Under the pieces are notes generated by a model. It was not told the origin of the DNA. It did no database searches and saw only the letters and a list, made by a program, of their open reading frames with translations. The position numbers were made by a program, and so were the translations under genes. Below are positions 8,772 to 16,979 of a DNA stretch of 64,000 nt, in pieces (position 1 is the stretch's first letter; the number at the start of each line of letters is the position of its first letter). The stretch is from CBDDEH01 sp965226865 (lineage in GTDB: Bacteria > Chloroflexota > Dehalococcoidia > Lucifugimonadales > JAGWBF01), in contig CBDDEH010000004.1 in NCBI GenBank assembly GCA_965226865.1, positions 310,001-374,000 of the forward strand, written 5' to 3'.

Positions 8772-10486
8772 ATGTTCCGAATACGAGACCCGCAAGAGAG
8801 CCTCTGGCAGTCCCAGTTCCTGGTGACGCCGAAGAAGGCTAAGCGCCTGGAGAGAAGTTGGGCCGAGGTTTTCCGAAACGAGGCGCTCCCCCTGATTGAC
8901 GAGGAGCGCTTTGCTCCCATGTACTGCGTGGACAACGGCCGTCCCAACCGGGCGGTGCAGACCGTCCTCGGGGTCCACCTCCTCAAAGAGATGTTCAACC
9001 TCACCGACGATGAAGCTCTGGAACAACTAGAGTTCAACCCTTCGGCAAGCTCAGGGCAGGCTCTGCTCTGGCACCACGCCCTGCGGCTGGACATCGAGGA
9101 GACCCACCTGCCCCAGAAGACCCTCCACAACTTCCGAGTTCGCCTGATGCAGCACGACGGTGGCCGGCTGGCTTTCCAGGAGACCACGGACCGGATCATC
9201 CAGGCGCTGGGCATACGCACCGGAAAGCAACGGCTGGACTCCACCCACATCATGAGCAACATCGCCACACTCACCCGGCTGGGCCTGTTCTGTGAGACGA
9301 TGCGGTTGTTCCTGCGTGGGAGCACCCAGAGCTTCGCCCTGGGGTTCCGGAGGGCCTCCTAGGGCGCTATTTGAAGGAAGAAGACGAGGCGACCCACTAC
9401 GAGGACGCCCGCACGGGGGAGGGTCGGCGACGCCTTTCGGTCTGTGCCCGGGACCTCTACCGGCTGGTGGACCGGTTCCATGGCACGACTGCTGCCCAGC
9501 TGGAGGAGTACCGGCTGCTGGAGCGGCTGCTGCGGGAGCAGTGCCATGTGGGCAAACACCAGGACGGGCGCCCCAGGGACGATGACGACGATGCTGGGGA
9601 ATGCAAGGTGCCCGTGGCCTTGAAGGACCCGAAGCAGGTGTCCGCCGACTCGCTGCAATCGCCCCACGACCCGGATGTGACCTACAGCGGCCACAAGGGG
9701 AAGGGGTACGAGGTGCAGGTGGCGGAGACCTGCCACGAGGAGAACGCCACCCAGCTCATCACCCACGTGGAGGTGACCCCCTCGAGTGGGAGCGACACCG
9801 ACGTGAGCGTGCCGGTCGTTGACGGGCTCGCGGAGCGGAAGGTCCGACCGGACGAGCTCTTCGCCGACACGGCGTATGGGTCGGGCCGCAATGCCTTCGA
9901 AGCCTCGCGCCGGGGAACGGAACTGGTGAGCCCGGTGGCGGGGTCGGCGCCGGGGAACTCGCACGAAGGAGAGGGTGACGGACCACCGCCGCTCACCGCC
10001 GCGGACTTTCAGATCGACGTCACAGGGGAGCAGGCCACGGCGTGCCCCGCCGGCCACCCGTCCATCGAGGAGTACGAGCTGAAGGATGCGCCGGAGCGGG
10101 TAGAGGTCCACTTTGCCGGGACAACATGCGAGCCCTGCCCCTTGCGATCCCGTTGCCCGGTGAAGCTGGACCGGCGTGCGGGGGCCTACGTCCTCAAGGC
10201 GGACCTGGTGAAGGTGAACATCGAGCGGCGCCGGAGGGCCGAGGCCACCGAGGAGTGGCGCAAGCGGTATGACATAAGGGCTGGTATCGAGGGAACGAAC
10301 TCCGAGCTGAAGCGCGCCCACGGGCTTGGGCGCTTGCGGGTGCGAGGGGGCCGTCGGGTGCGGCTTGCCGTCTACCTGAAGGCGTTGGCGTGCAACTTCA
10401 AGCGGATGGTCCATGCACGCCTGGTGGAGATGGAGAACACGGCTCAGCGGGCGGTCGGGACGGTACCTGCGGTCGCGGCCGCATGA
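8772..10486 (+). pseudogene. IS1182-family transposase, frameshifted
   Basis: The N-terminal half (8772 to about 9320) contains a DUF772-like region (VDNGRPNRAVQTVLGVHLLK and KTLHNFRVRLM) and the DSTHIMSNIA segment. The C-terminal half (from about 9320 to 10486) continues with YLKEEDEATHYEDARTGEG, the DDE-type core (ELFADTAYGSGRN), a CEPCPLRSRC cysteine cluster and IEGTNSELKRAHGLGRLRVR. The two halves are in different frames. The second frame can be read upstream to EHPELRPGVPEG, so a single indel near 9318-9325 explains the break. A short palindromic repeat inserted in frame adds about eight residues (NPSASSGQA) near 9038. The break could be a true pseudogene lesion or an assembly error. Confidence 0.8.
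9038..9056. repeat. Short palindromic repeat (CCCTTCGGCAAGCTCAGGG) inside the transposase gene
   Basis: A 19-bp imperfect palindrome lies within the transposase frame, where it encodes part of NPSASSGQA. That peptide interrupts a region where the family normally continues directly from QLEF to the next Trp-containing strand. A near-identical copy (CCCTTCGACAAGCTCAGG) lies at 63124-63141 in noncoding DNA. The motif resembles REP-type repeats known from many bacterial genomes. Confidence 0.75.
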
Positions 10487-10672
10487 GGGCGCCGCTCCAC
10501 AACTTCCACCGGGTGCCCTGAGCCACGGAAGGGGTACCGCAACGGGATCACGCTTGTCCTGAGCGCAGCAGATAGGGCGGTGAGGCCAGCAGCCGGCATC
10601 CCGTGGCCTCCTCCGCTCCAGACCACCTTCGCACGCCAGGGCTCATCTCAAACAGGCCTTGTTACGAGGGAA

Positions 10673-10984
10673 TCAATCATGGCCCGGCGTTGGGACCGGC
10701 TCACAACCCGAAGCTCCGTGACAAAAATCCCGTTCCACCTTGAGCTGCCCAATCTGTTGGTAGAGCTGGGCAGTGAGGACCTCTTGGTCCTTCTCCTGAC
10801 GTCCAGCACCATTTTCAAAGAGGTGCGGCGCCCCCTGAGTCAAGGCCTTCTTCCAGGCATGGATCTGGCTCGGGTGGACTTCAAACCGGCTGGCCAGCTC
10901 TGCAATGGTGTGCTCCCCTTGGAGCGCGGCCAAAGCCACTTTGGCCTTGAAGACTGGGCTGTGCTTCTTACGTGTTTGTTTCAT
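10673..10984 (-). CDS. IS3-family transposase OrfA (HTH)
   Basis: A small DNA-binding subunit of 103 residues with an IS3 OrfA/HTH_Tnp_1 domain (FKAKVALAALQGEHTIAELA, FEVHPSQIHAWKK) and a leucine-zipper-like C-terminus (LYQQIGQLKVERDF). It recognises the element ends together with OrfB. Its TGA stop overlaps the ATGATTGA at which OrfB would begin. The inserted element duplicated precisely these bases, so OrfA still terminates normally. Start is ATG at 10984. Confidence 0.88.
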   Translation of the reverse strand: MKQTRKKHSPVFKAKVALAALQGEHTIAELASRFEVHPSQIHAWKKALTQGAPHLFENGAGRQEKDQEVLTAQLYQQIGQLKVERDFCHGASGCEPVPTPGHD

Positions 10985-11385
10985 GTCCTGCTCCTTGTTT
11001 CCGTCCTATTTTAGGAGCGGGACTCTCTCTTAGCCACCTGTCCGAATTTTGGGGTCCACCTCAATGGGAGGAGAAACAATGAGGGCTATAAGATCCAGGA
11101 TAAATAGGTACCTGTTCCTGTTGGGGCTGGCCGTAGCGATGCTGGGCATCGCGGCGTGCGGTGGAGACGATGCGACCGATGTGCCGGGTCGCGCCGGGGA
11201 GGAGGCGAAAACCGGCGGCATCCTGAAGGTAACGACGTTCGGGACCCACACCACCCTGGACCCGCCTTTCCAGGTGACCCAATCAGACATCATCATCACT
11301 CAGCATTCCTACGACAACCTGGTTATGATCCAGCCAGATATGTCGCTGAAGCCTATGCTGGCGACGTCCTGGGAGCCCAATGATG

Positions 11386-11544
11386 ATTCTCTCGTAAAAA
11401 GTCTGTGTAGGTCGAATTAGAACAAACGTACCCACACCTGGGTACAATATACAGTCTCTGTTCCGTACACTACCCCAGCATACGGTAGCGCGCAGATGTG
11501 CTAAATCGCTGGAACTTCCTCAAAACGGGTTTTTACGAGGGAAT
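11386..11544. mobile_element. MITE-like element related to the nested IS1182-like element
   Basis: A 159-bp noncoding insertion with 15-bp terminal inverted repeats differing at one position (ATTCTCTCGTAAAAA left, ATTCCCTCGTAAAAA as complement of the right end). It is flanked by the 8-bp direct repeat CAATGATG (11378-11385 and 11545-11552). Its ends match the right end of the element at 8679-10673, and its target duplication has the same CAATNATG pattern, so the full-length element or a relative probably mobilised it. Excision in silico restores the binding-protein reading frame. Confidence 0.85.
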
Positions 11545-12277
11545 CAATGATGACCTCACGTCATACACATTCAACTTGCGCCAGGGTGTGAAGTTCCATC
11601 ACGGGAAGGATTTCAAAGCAGAAGATGTGGTTGCTACCTTCGACCGTCTGTTGGACCCAGATCTGGACTCCCCAGCGCGGTCCTCGCTCAGTGTCATCAA
11701 AGAGGTTGTCGTCCTTGATGACCACACAATCCGCTTCGATCTTGACGCTCCCAACGCTTTCTTCGCGGAGTCTCTGTCACTGTATCAAGGGCGGATCTTC
11801 CCATCGGATATCGACCCCGCTCGGCTGGCCCTGGAGGAGTTCGGAACGGGGGCCTTCATGATCACCGAGCACGTGCCGGGAGAACGCACGGTCATGGTGC
11901 GCAACCCCGACTACTGGGACAAGGGGCTGCCCTACCTGGATGGGATTACCGTCCTCACGATTCCCGAAGCTGCGACCCGCGCTGAGGCGCTGAAGAACGG
12001 CGATGTGGACCTTATATTGGGGATGGAAGAGACGGCCGTCGGTACCCTTGAAGCCCACCCCGAGACAGCGGTGTTGGAGACGGCCAGCCCGACCTACCTT
12101 GGCATGTACATGAACATGACGGTGGCGCCTTTCGACAACGTGCTGGTCCGTAGAGCCATTCAAGCCGCGACGAACCGGGAGGCCATCCGCCAATCGGCGC
12201 TGTTGGGAAAGGGCAGCATTGCCAACGATCACCCTATTACACCCAACGACCCACACTTCGCGTCTCAGCATGCGCCT

Positions 12278-12321
12278 CCGGCCTACGACACCGACCTGGC
12301 CAGGTCGGTGTCGTAGGCCGG
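12278..12321. repeat. 44-bp perfect palindrome with no spacer
   Basis: Two 22-bp arms (12278-12299 and 12300-12321) are exact complements with no loop. The first arm is normal coding sequence (PPAYDTDLA). The second is its mirror copy and brings an in-frame TAG. The palindrome replaces about five codons expected from the protein family. It may be a template-switch mutation or an assembly fold-back. Confidence 0.9.
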
Positions 12322-12847
12322 CTTCCCGAACGGGATAGAGTTTGACTTGTTCACGAGCCCGGCAGGGGCGCCGATGGTGGAGATGGCGGTGGCGCTGAAA
12401 GAGGCGGCTGCACCTGCCGGCATCCGAATAAACATCAAAGAGGTGCCTGAGGAAGACTTCTGGTCCACGGTGTGGCTGGTGGAACCGGTCGCCACCATGT
12501 GGTGGAACGGCCGGCCGCCAGACGCGGCACTCAGTGTTACGACCTTGAGCGACGCTGCCTGGAATGAGGCGCAGTACAAGAACCCGACTCTCGACGACCT
12601 GGTCGTCAAGGCCCGTGGGCAGAGGGAACTGGCGGACCGCAAGGCGACCTACGGGGAGGTTCAGCGCATCCTCATAGAGGACGTGCCTCGTATTATTGCG
12701 GTGTTCAAGCCGAACCTGATCGGTGTGCGTACCGATGTGCGAGGCATCGAGGTCCATCCGTTGAACTGGCCGATTTTCCACGGCGGCTGGCTGGCTGAAT
12801 AACGGCCGGCCTAACTCGTGGTGACTGGGCGTCACTTTATAGAACGG

Positions 12848-12886
12848 GGCGAAGAACTAAGAGCTGCACTTAGGCTCTTCTTCGCC
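12848..12886 (+). promoter_or_regulatory. Intercistronic hairpin between binding-protein and permease genes
   Basis: GGCGAAGAA...AGAG pairs with CTCTTCTTCGCC across an 11-base loop (one 3-base bulge), followed by only two T residues. Such hairpins after binding-protein genes often protect the upstream mRNA or attenuate transcription into the permease genes. A role here is inferred. Confidence 0.5.
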
Positions 12887-12896
12887 TTGTTCTGCA

Positions 12897-13847
12897 TTGT
12901 TCACCCGTTTTCTCGTCAGAGGCCGGAGATGTCTGATGGGCGTCACCCTGCTGGTGGTCTCCCTGGCCATTTTCATCGTCACCGAGATACTGCCAGGTGA
13001 TGCGGCGGTGATGATGTTCAGACAGGGCGCAACGGAACAAAACTTGAAAAGGGTGCGGGAAGACCTGGGCCTGGACCGTCCCGCCCAAGTGCGGTATCTG
13101 AGCTGGATCGGTGGTGTGCTGCAGGGCGACTTGGGCGACTCCTACTTCCAGAAACGGCCCATTGTGGATATCGTAAAGAGCAGACTGGGGAACTCAGTCA
13201 TTCTTGCTGTTTTTGCCTTCCTGGTGGCGGTCCCAACGGCAGTCGCAGCCGGCATATGGGCCGGGGTGCGGCCGGACACCCTCGGAGACCGGATAGTGAG
13301 CGTAACCAGCCTGGTGGGGATCTCGCTGCCGGAGTTTGTGACCGGAGTGCTCCTTATAGTTATCTTCTCTTCGACGCTTGATCTTTTGCCGTCGACCAGC
13401 ATAATTCTCCCCGGCACCAATCCACTAACGAGGCCCCAGATTCTCGTATTACCAACCCTCACTCTCACCAGTGTCTTGTTCGCATATGTCATGCGTATGA
13501 CGCGGGCGAACGTGATCGAGGTGATGCAAACCAACTACGTGCGAACGGCGATCCTCAAGGGTCTACCCAAGAGGCGGGTCATCTTTCGTCACGTGTTGCC
13601 CAACGCGATGCTGCCGACCATCACGATTATCGCCCAGAACATCGGCTGGATGCTGGGAGGGCTCATCACAGTGGAGCATGTGTTTGCCTATCCGGGGCTG
13701 GGACAGCTGGTGCTGAGCTCCATCCAGACTCGCGACGTCCCTTTGTTGCAGGCGCTGGCGCTCCTCATCGCAGCGACCTATGCCATGGGCAACCTGGTGG
13801 CGGATCTGAGCTACGCCGCTCTGGATCCGCGGATTAAGGTAGCGTGA
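12897..13847 (+). CDS. ABC transporter permease, DppB/OppB type
   Basis: Inner-membrane channel subunit of a dipeptide/oligopeptide/nickel importer. The 316-residue protein has the family N-terminal helix (TLLVVSLAIFIVTEILPGDA), the extracytoplasmic loop (LGLDRPAQVRYLSWIGGVLQGDLGDS, which occupies about 50-75), and several hydrophobic helices. The EAA loop that contacts the ATPase is present near residue 215 (YVRTAILKGLPKRRVIFRHVLPNA). About six membrane spans are predicted. The start is TTG at 12897, because homologues begin immediately at this point (FTRFLVRG). Its stop overlaps the next permease gene. The gene appears intact even though the cognate binding-protein gene upstream is disrupted. 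Confidence 0.9.
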   Translation: MFTRFLVRGRRCLMGVTLLVVSLAIFIVTEILPGDAAVMMFRQGATEQNLKRVREDLGLDRPAQVRYLSWIGGVLQGDLGDSYFQKRPIVDIVKSRLGNSVILAVFAFLVAVPTAVAAGIWAGVRPDTLGDRIVSVTSLVGISLPEFVTGVLLIVIFSSTLDLLPSTSIILPGTNPLTRPQILVLPTLTLTSVLFAYVMRMTRANVIEVMQTNYVRTAILKGLPKRRVIFRHVLPNAMLPTITIIAQNIGWMLGGLITVEHVFAYPGLGQLVLSSIQTRDVPLLQALALLIAATYAMGNLVADLSYAALDPRIKVA

Positions 13848-14824
13848 TGGTGGTCCGAACGTCCGCCGGCAGGACTAGGCCAGGTGTCCCTGGCGGTGTC
13901 GGGGCGATAGTTGGGCACGTCGGACGAAGTGTAAGAAATTTTCTCCGACTGGCGCTGGCTACGACAGCGGGGCGGATCGGGCTGCCTATAGTGGCTATCC
14001 ATCTCACGCTGGTTCTCATTGGCCCGTGGTTGGCGCCCTACTCTCCGACGGAATTTCATTTGCCCCCGGAATTTCCGGAGGATCACCGACTTTCGTCTCC
14101 GACATCGCGCTACTGGCTGGGTACGGACCAGTTCGGCCGCGACCTTCTGAGCCGGATGATGTCCGGGGCACGGTCCCTTATCACGGTGGCGGTAGCGGGG
14201 GCAGCACTGGGCATAGTGCTGGGCACGGTGGTGGGGATGAGCAGCGGCTACAAGGGCGGTAAAGTAGACGAGGTGGTGATGCGGGTGATGGATGGAGTGA
14301 TGTCCTTCCCCTCTTTGCTGCTGGCGCTACTGGTGTTGACCACCCTGGGCTCTAAAGATGCGCCGGTGGAGTGGCTGGAAACTCTCTGGCAGGAACTTCT
14401 GATCGTGGTTACCATCGGCGTTGTCTTTATGCCCGGGGTGTCGCGGGTGATGCGGAGTGTCACGCTGTCTCTGAAAGATAAGGAGTTCGTTGAGAGCGCT
14501 CGTTTGCGGGGTGAACAGGCAGGTTACATCATCTTCCGTGAGATCCTACCTAATGTTATGCCAGTCCTGGGAGTGGAGGCCTCCGTGCGTCTAAGCTACT
14601 CCATTCTTCTGGTCGCCTCCCTGGGGTTCCTTGGGCTAGGGGTCCAGCCGCCATCGCCCGACTGGGGCCGGATGATCAGCGAGAGCCGGCCGTTTATGGT
14701 GGCTGCACCCTGGATGGCCCTGGTTCCTGCGGCGGCCATCGCTTCCCTAGTGGTAGGGGTCAATCTGCTGGGGGATGGCATTCGCCAGGCCCAGGGACTT
14801 CCCCAAAAAGGAGAGGCGCTTTGA
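13847..14824 (+). CDS. ABC transporter permease, DppC/OppC type
   Basis: Second channel subunit of the same peptide-type importer. About 325 residues. A longer than usual cytoplasmic N-terminus rich in Gly/Arg precedes the first helix (LPIVAIHLTLVLIGPWLAPY). The family words HWLGTDxxGRD appear here as YWLGTDQFGRDLLSRM, and the EAA loop as EFVESARLRGEQAGYIIFREILPN. The C-terminal LGFLGLGVQPPSPDWG is also typical. ATG at 13847 overlaps the upstream TGA (ATGA arrangement); a GTG one codon earlier is possible. The stop overlaps the start of the ATPase gene, so DppB, DppC and ATPase are translationally coupled. Confidence 0.92.
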   Translation: MVVRTSAGRTRPGVPGGVGAIVGHVGRSVRNFLRLALATTAGRIGLPIVAIHLTLVLIGPWLAPYSPTEFHLPPEFPEDHRLSSPTSRYWLGTDQFGRDLLSRMMSGARSLITVAVAGAALGIVLGTVVGMSSGYKGGKVDEVVMRVMDGVMSFPSLLLALLVLTTLGSKDAPVEWLETLWQELLIVVTIGVVFMPGVSRVMRSVTLSLKDKEFVESARLRGEQAGYIIFREILPNVMPVLGVEASVRLSYSILLVASLGFLGLGVQPPSPDWGRMISESRPFMVAAPWMALVPAAAIASLVVGVNLLGDGIRQAQGLPQKGEAL

Positions 14825-16902
14825 GCAGGCGGCTCCAGGAAGAAACCCCATTGATGCAGGCGGAGCGCTTGGGCGTGACCTTCTACACGCCCCGGGGCGT
14901 CGTGCGGGCGGTCCGGGAGGCCTCGTTGGAAGTTCGTCGCGGCGAGCTGGTGGGCCTCGCGGGCGAGTCTGGGTGTGGCAAGTCTACCGCTGCATTCGCC
15001 GTCGTGGGCTATCTTCCGGGAACGGCGCGAGTGGACGGCTCCATCCGCTTCGAGGGTAGGGACATCACCGGCATGTCGGCGTCTGAATTGCGCCATCTGC
15101 GTGGCAATCGCATTGCCATGGTCTACCAGGATCCCGCCACATCGCTGAATCCCACCATGCGGGTGGGACCTCAGATAGAAGAGGTGCTGCGGGAGCATCT
15201 TGACATGGACTCAGGCCAGGCCCGCCAACGGACGGCAAAGCTCTTCGAGAGCGTCGGTTTGGCCGAGCCGGACCTTATCGGCCGACGCTATCCCCACCAG
15301 CTCAGCGGGGGGATGCAGCAACGGGTGGTCATCGCCATGGCCCTGGCATGCGATCCAGATCTGCTAATCATGGACGAGCCCACCACCGGCCTGGACGTCA
15401 CCACCGAGGCAACCATACTGGACCTGGTGGTAGACCTCAAACAGCGAGTCAACGCTGGCATCCTCTACGTGAGTCACAATCTGGGTGTCATTGCCCGGGT
15501 TGCCGACCGTGTGGTCGTGATGTACGCGGGCCAGACTGTTGAGCAGGCGCCGGTTGACCAGTTGTTCAAAAGCCCCAAACACCCGTACACCACCGGACTC
15601 CTGGACTGCGTTCCGCAGCCGCCGACGGATGGCGGAATCGTCACCAAGCTCCGCAGCATACCCGGCGCCGTCTACGCCGCGGAGAAGGCGAGTACAGAAG
15701 GCTGCCTCTTCGCCCCGCGGTGCCGGATGGTTCAAGATTCGTGTCGAGTGGAATCGCCGCAGATGCTGGATGTGGGAGATGACCACCAGTCGCGCTGCTT
15801 CTTCTGGAGTGATGTTCATCCAGAAATCTGGGGCGAGGCGGAGCCGAGGGAGAAGGACACCGTCCAGACCGCAGAGCCATTGCTTCAAACAACGGGCTTG
15901 CGGCGCTTCTACGGTAGTTGGCAGCGCAAGTATCTGCTCTTCGGACCGCGGGTGCGGCCGCCGGTGCGGGCGGTCGCGGACGTGGGTTTCAATGTTGGGC
16001 CCGGTCGAACCTTGGGCATTGTAGGCGAAAGCGGCCCAGGCAAGACCACTGCCGCTCGGGTGGTTGTCGGCTTGGTCCCACGAGTTCGGGGCGAGCTTCG
16101 TCTACGGGACGAAGACCTGGCTCCCCTGGTCGGAGAACGGACTTGGGAGCAGCGGGCGGCGGTTCGGATGGTGTTCCAGAATCCTACAGCATCCCTCAAC
16201 CCAAGACTCCCAATACGCCATGCCATCCTCAGATCGCTGAGGAAGTTCGCGCGGCTGAATAAGAGGGAGAGTCGTGAACGCGCCGAAGAGTTGCTGGAGG
16301 CCGTTGGACTGGACCCTGCGTATCTGGACCGTTACCCAGGCGAGCTCAGCGGCGGCGAGCAGCAGCGGGTCGCTCTCGCGGTAGCCTTCGCCGGCAATGC
16401 CGACATTGTAGTCGCCGACGAGGCGGTCTCAGCGCTGGATGTCTCCGTTCAGGCCCAGGTGCTCAACCTGCTACACCGGCATCAACAAGAGGCTGGCATG
16501 TCCTACATCTTCATATCCCATGACTTGGGGGTTGTACGCTACGTCTCAGACGACATCGTTGTGCTTTATGCCGGGCACGTTGCCGAATCAGGACCTACAG
16601 AATGCGTGCTAACAGCGCCGTCACATCCGTACACCGAGGCGCTGCTATCCGCGGCCCCTGTACCCGATCCAGACGCCACACCCACGCGCATACGACTCCC
16701 CGGAGCCGTCCCATCCCTCAGACAGCGCTTCCAGGGTTGCTTCTTCGCAGGACGTTGCCCCCGGAAGATCGGGCCCATATGCGACCATACTCCCCCACCC
16801 GCACAAACCGGGCCTGATTCTCCTGATCACGTCACCTACTGCCACATAGATGTAGACCAACTGAGAGCGATGCAGCAGGAGCGGGTGAGGGAGGCGACTT
16901 AG
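14821..16902 (+). CDS. Fused dual-domain ABC ATPase (DppD-DppF fusion)
   Basis: Energy-coupling ATPase of the peptide-type importer, with both nucleotide-binding domains in one 693-residue chain. Domain 1 has Walker A GESGCGKST, signature LSGGMQQRV, Walker B LLIMDEPTTGLD and the oligopeptide-ABC C-terminal region with CLFAPRC. Domain 2 starts near residue 345 with Walker A GESGPGKTT (a Pro where Ser is usual), signature LSGGEQQRV, Walker B IVVADEAVSALD, and the same C-terminal Cys motif (CFFAGRCPRK). The Cys-containing tails are known in DppD/OppD types and can bind an Fe-S cluster. The start is TTG 14821 overlapping the permease stop; an ATG at 14854 is the alternative. A GC-rich palindrome follows the stop. 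Confidence 0.92.
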   Translation: MSRRLQEETPLMQAERLGVTFYTPRGVVRAVREASLEVRRGELVGLAGESGCGKSTAAFAVVGYLPGTARVDGSIRFEGRDITGMSASELRHLRGNRIAMVYQDPATSLNPTMRVGPQIEEVLREHLDMDSGQARQRTAKLFESVGLAEPDLIGRRYPHQLSGGMQQRVVIAMALACDPDLLIMDEPTTGLDVTTEATILDLVVDLKQRVNAGILYVSHNLGVIARVADRVVVMYAGQTVEQAPVDQLFKSPKHPYTTGLLDCVPQPPTDGGIVTKLRSIPGAVYAAEKASTEGCLFAPRCRMVQDSCRVESPQMLDVGDDHQSRCFFWSDVHPEIWGEAEPREKDTVQTAEPLLQTTGLRRFYGSWQRKYLLFGPRVRPPVRAVADVGFNVGPGRTLGIVGESGPGKTTAARVVVGLVPRVRGELRLRDEDLAPLVGERTWEQRAAVRMVFQNPTASLNPRLPIRHAILRSLRKFARLNKRESRERAEELLEAVGLDPAYLDRYPGELSGGEQQRVALAVAFAGNADIVVADEAVSALDVSVQAQVLNLLHRHQQEAGMSYIFISHDLGVVRYVSDDIVVLYAGHVAESGPTECVLTAPSHPYTEALLSAAPVPDPDATPTRIRLPGAVPSLRQRFQGCFFAGRCPRKIGPICDHTPPPAQTGPDSPDHVTYCHIDVDQLRAMQQERVREAT

Positions 16903-16904
16903 AT

Positions 16905-16924
16905 CCCGGGCGTGCACGCCCGGG
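16905..16924 (+). terminator. Palindrome after the ABC operon, possible terminator
   Basis: CCCGGGCGTG / CACGCCCGGG is a perfect 20-bp palindrome 2 bases after the ATPase stop codon. The following bases (CTTCCC) are only weakly T-rich, so it may act as a transcript-end stabiliser rather than an intrinsic terminator. Confidence 0.45.
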
Positions 16925-16979
16925 CTTCCCAAAAGGCGAGAAAAGGAAAGCGCCTATGAGTGGCAGATGACTTATTCAT

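Larger units (their letters stand above)
8679..10673 (+). mobile_element. IS1182-like insertion sequence nested in the IS3 element
   Basis: A 1995-bp element whose ends are imperfect inverted repeats: ATTTGTTCGTAAAAACCCC at the left, and ATTCCCTCGTAACAAGGCC as the complement of the right end. It is flanked by an 8-bp direct repeat CAATCATG (8671-8678 and 10674-10681), taken as the target duplication. It carries one transposase gene of IS1182 type with a frameshift, so it is probably no longer autonomous. The right end closely resembles the ends of the small element at 11386-11544. Confidence 0.8.
7754..11058 (-). mobile_element. IS3-family insertion sequence, interrupted by an IS1182-like element
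   Basis: The ends are inverted repeats beginning TGGACCCC: 7754 onward, and the complement of 11051-11058. Further matches (GGACAG, AGAGAGTC) lie just inside both ends. Inside are OrfA (10673-10984) and the DDE transposase OrfB (7766-8677), both on the minus strand in the classic IS3 order. Between them sits a second element (8679-10673). Removing that element and one 8-bp duplication leaves 1302 bp, a normal IS3-family size. No 3-5 bp direct repeat flanks the outer ends (CAAG on the left, CCTC on the right), so the element may have mediated a deletion or inversion after insertion. It now lies directly in front of the ABC binding-protein gene. Confidence 0.85.
11079..12802 (+). pseudogene. 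ABC transporter substrate-binding lipoprotein (family 5, peptide type), broken
   Basis: This was a periplasmic or lipid-anchored binding protein for a peptide/nickel-type ABC importer. The ATG at 11079 follows GGGAGGAG. A lipoprotein signal peptide (LFLLGLAVAMLGIAAC) and GGILKVTTFGTHTTLDP follow. The frame is first broken at 11386 by a 159-bp MITE-like insertion: removing it plus one 8-bp repeat rejoins MLATSWEPNDD with LTSYTFNLRQG exactly in frame. Downstream, AEDVVATFDRLLDP and a long conserved stretch are intact up to 12316, where a TAG lies inside a 44-bp palindrome. The same frame then continues (AGFPNGIEFDLFTS) to 12802. Two lesions make it a convincing pseudogene. The transporter membrane and ATPase genes downstream are intact. 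Confidence 0.88.

Noticed and set aside
7766..9325. Single 519-codon minus-strand transposase frame
   Set aside because: The part upstream of 8677 runs antisense through the IS1182-like element; only 8677-7766 encodes IS3 OrfB.
9359..10414. Minus-strand open frame of 351 codons
   Set aside because: It is antisense to the C-terminal half of the IS1182-like transposase and arises from high GC content.
11777..12835. Minus-strand open frame of 352 codons
   Set aside because: It is antisense to the ABC binding-protein pseudogene, which has convincing family motifs on the plus strand.
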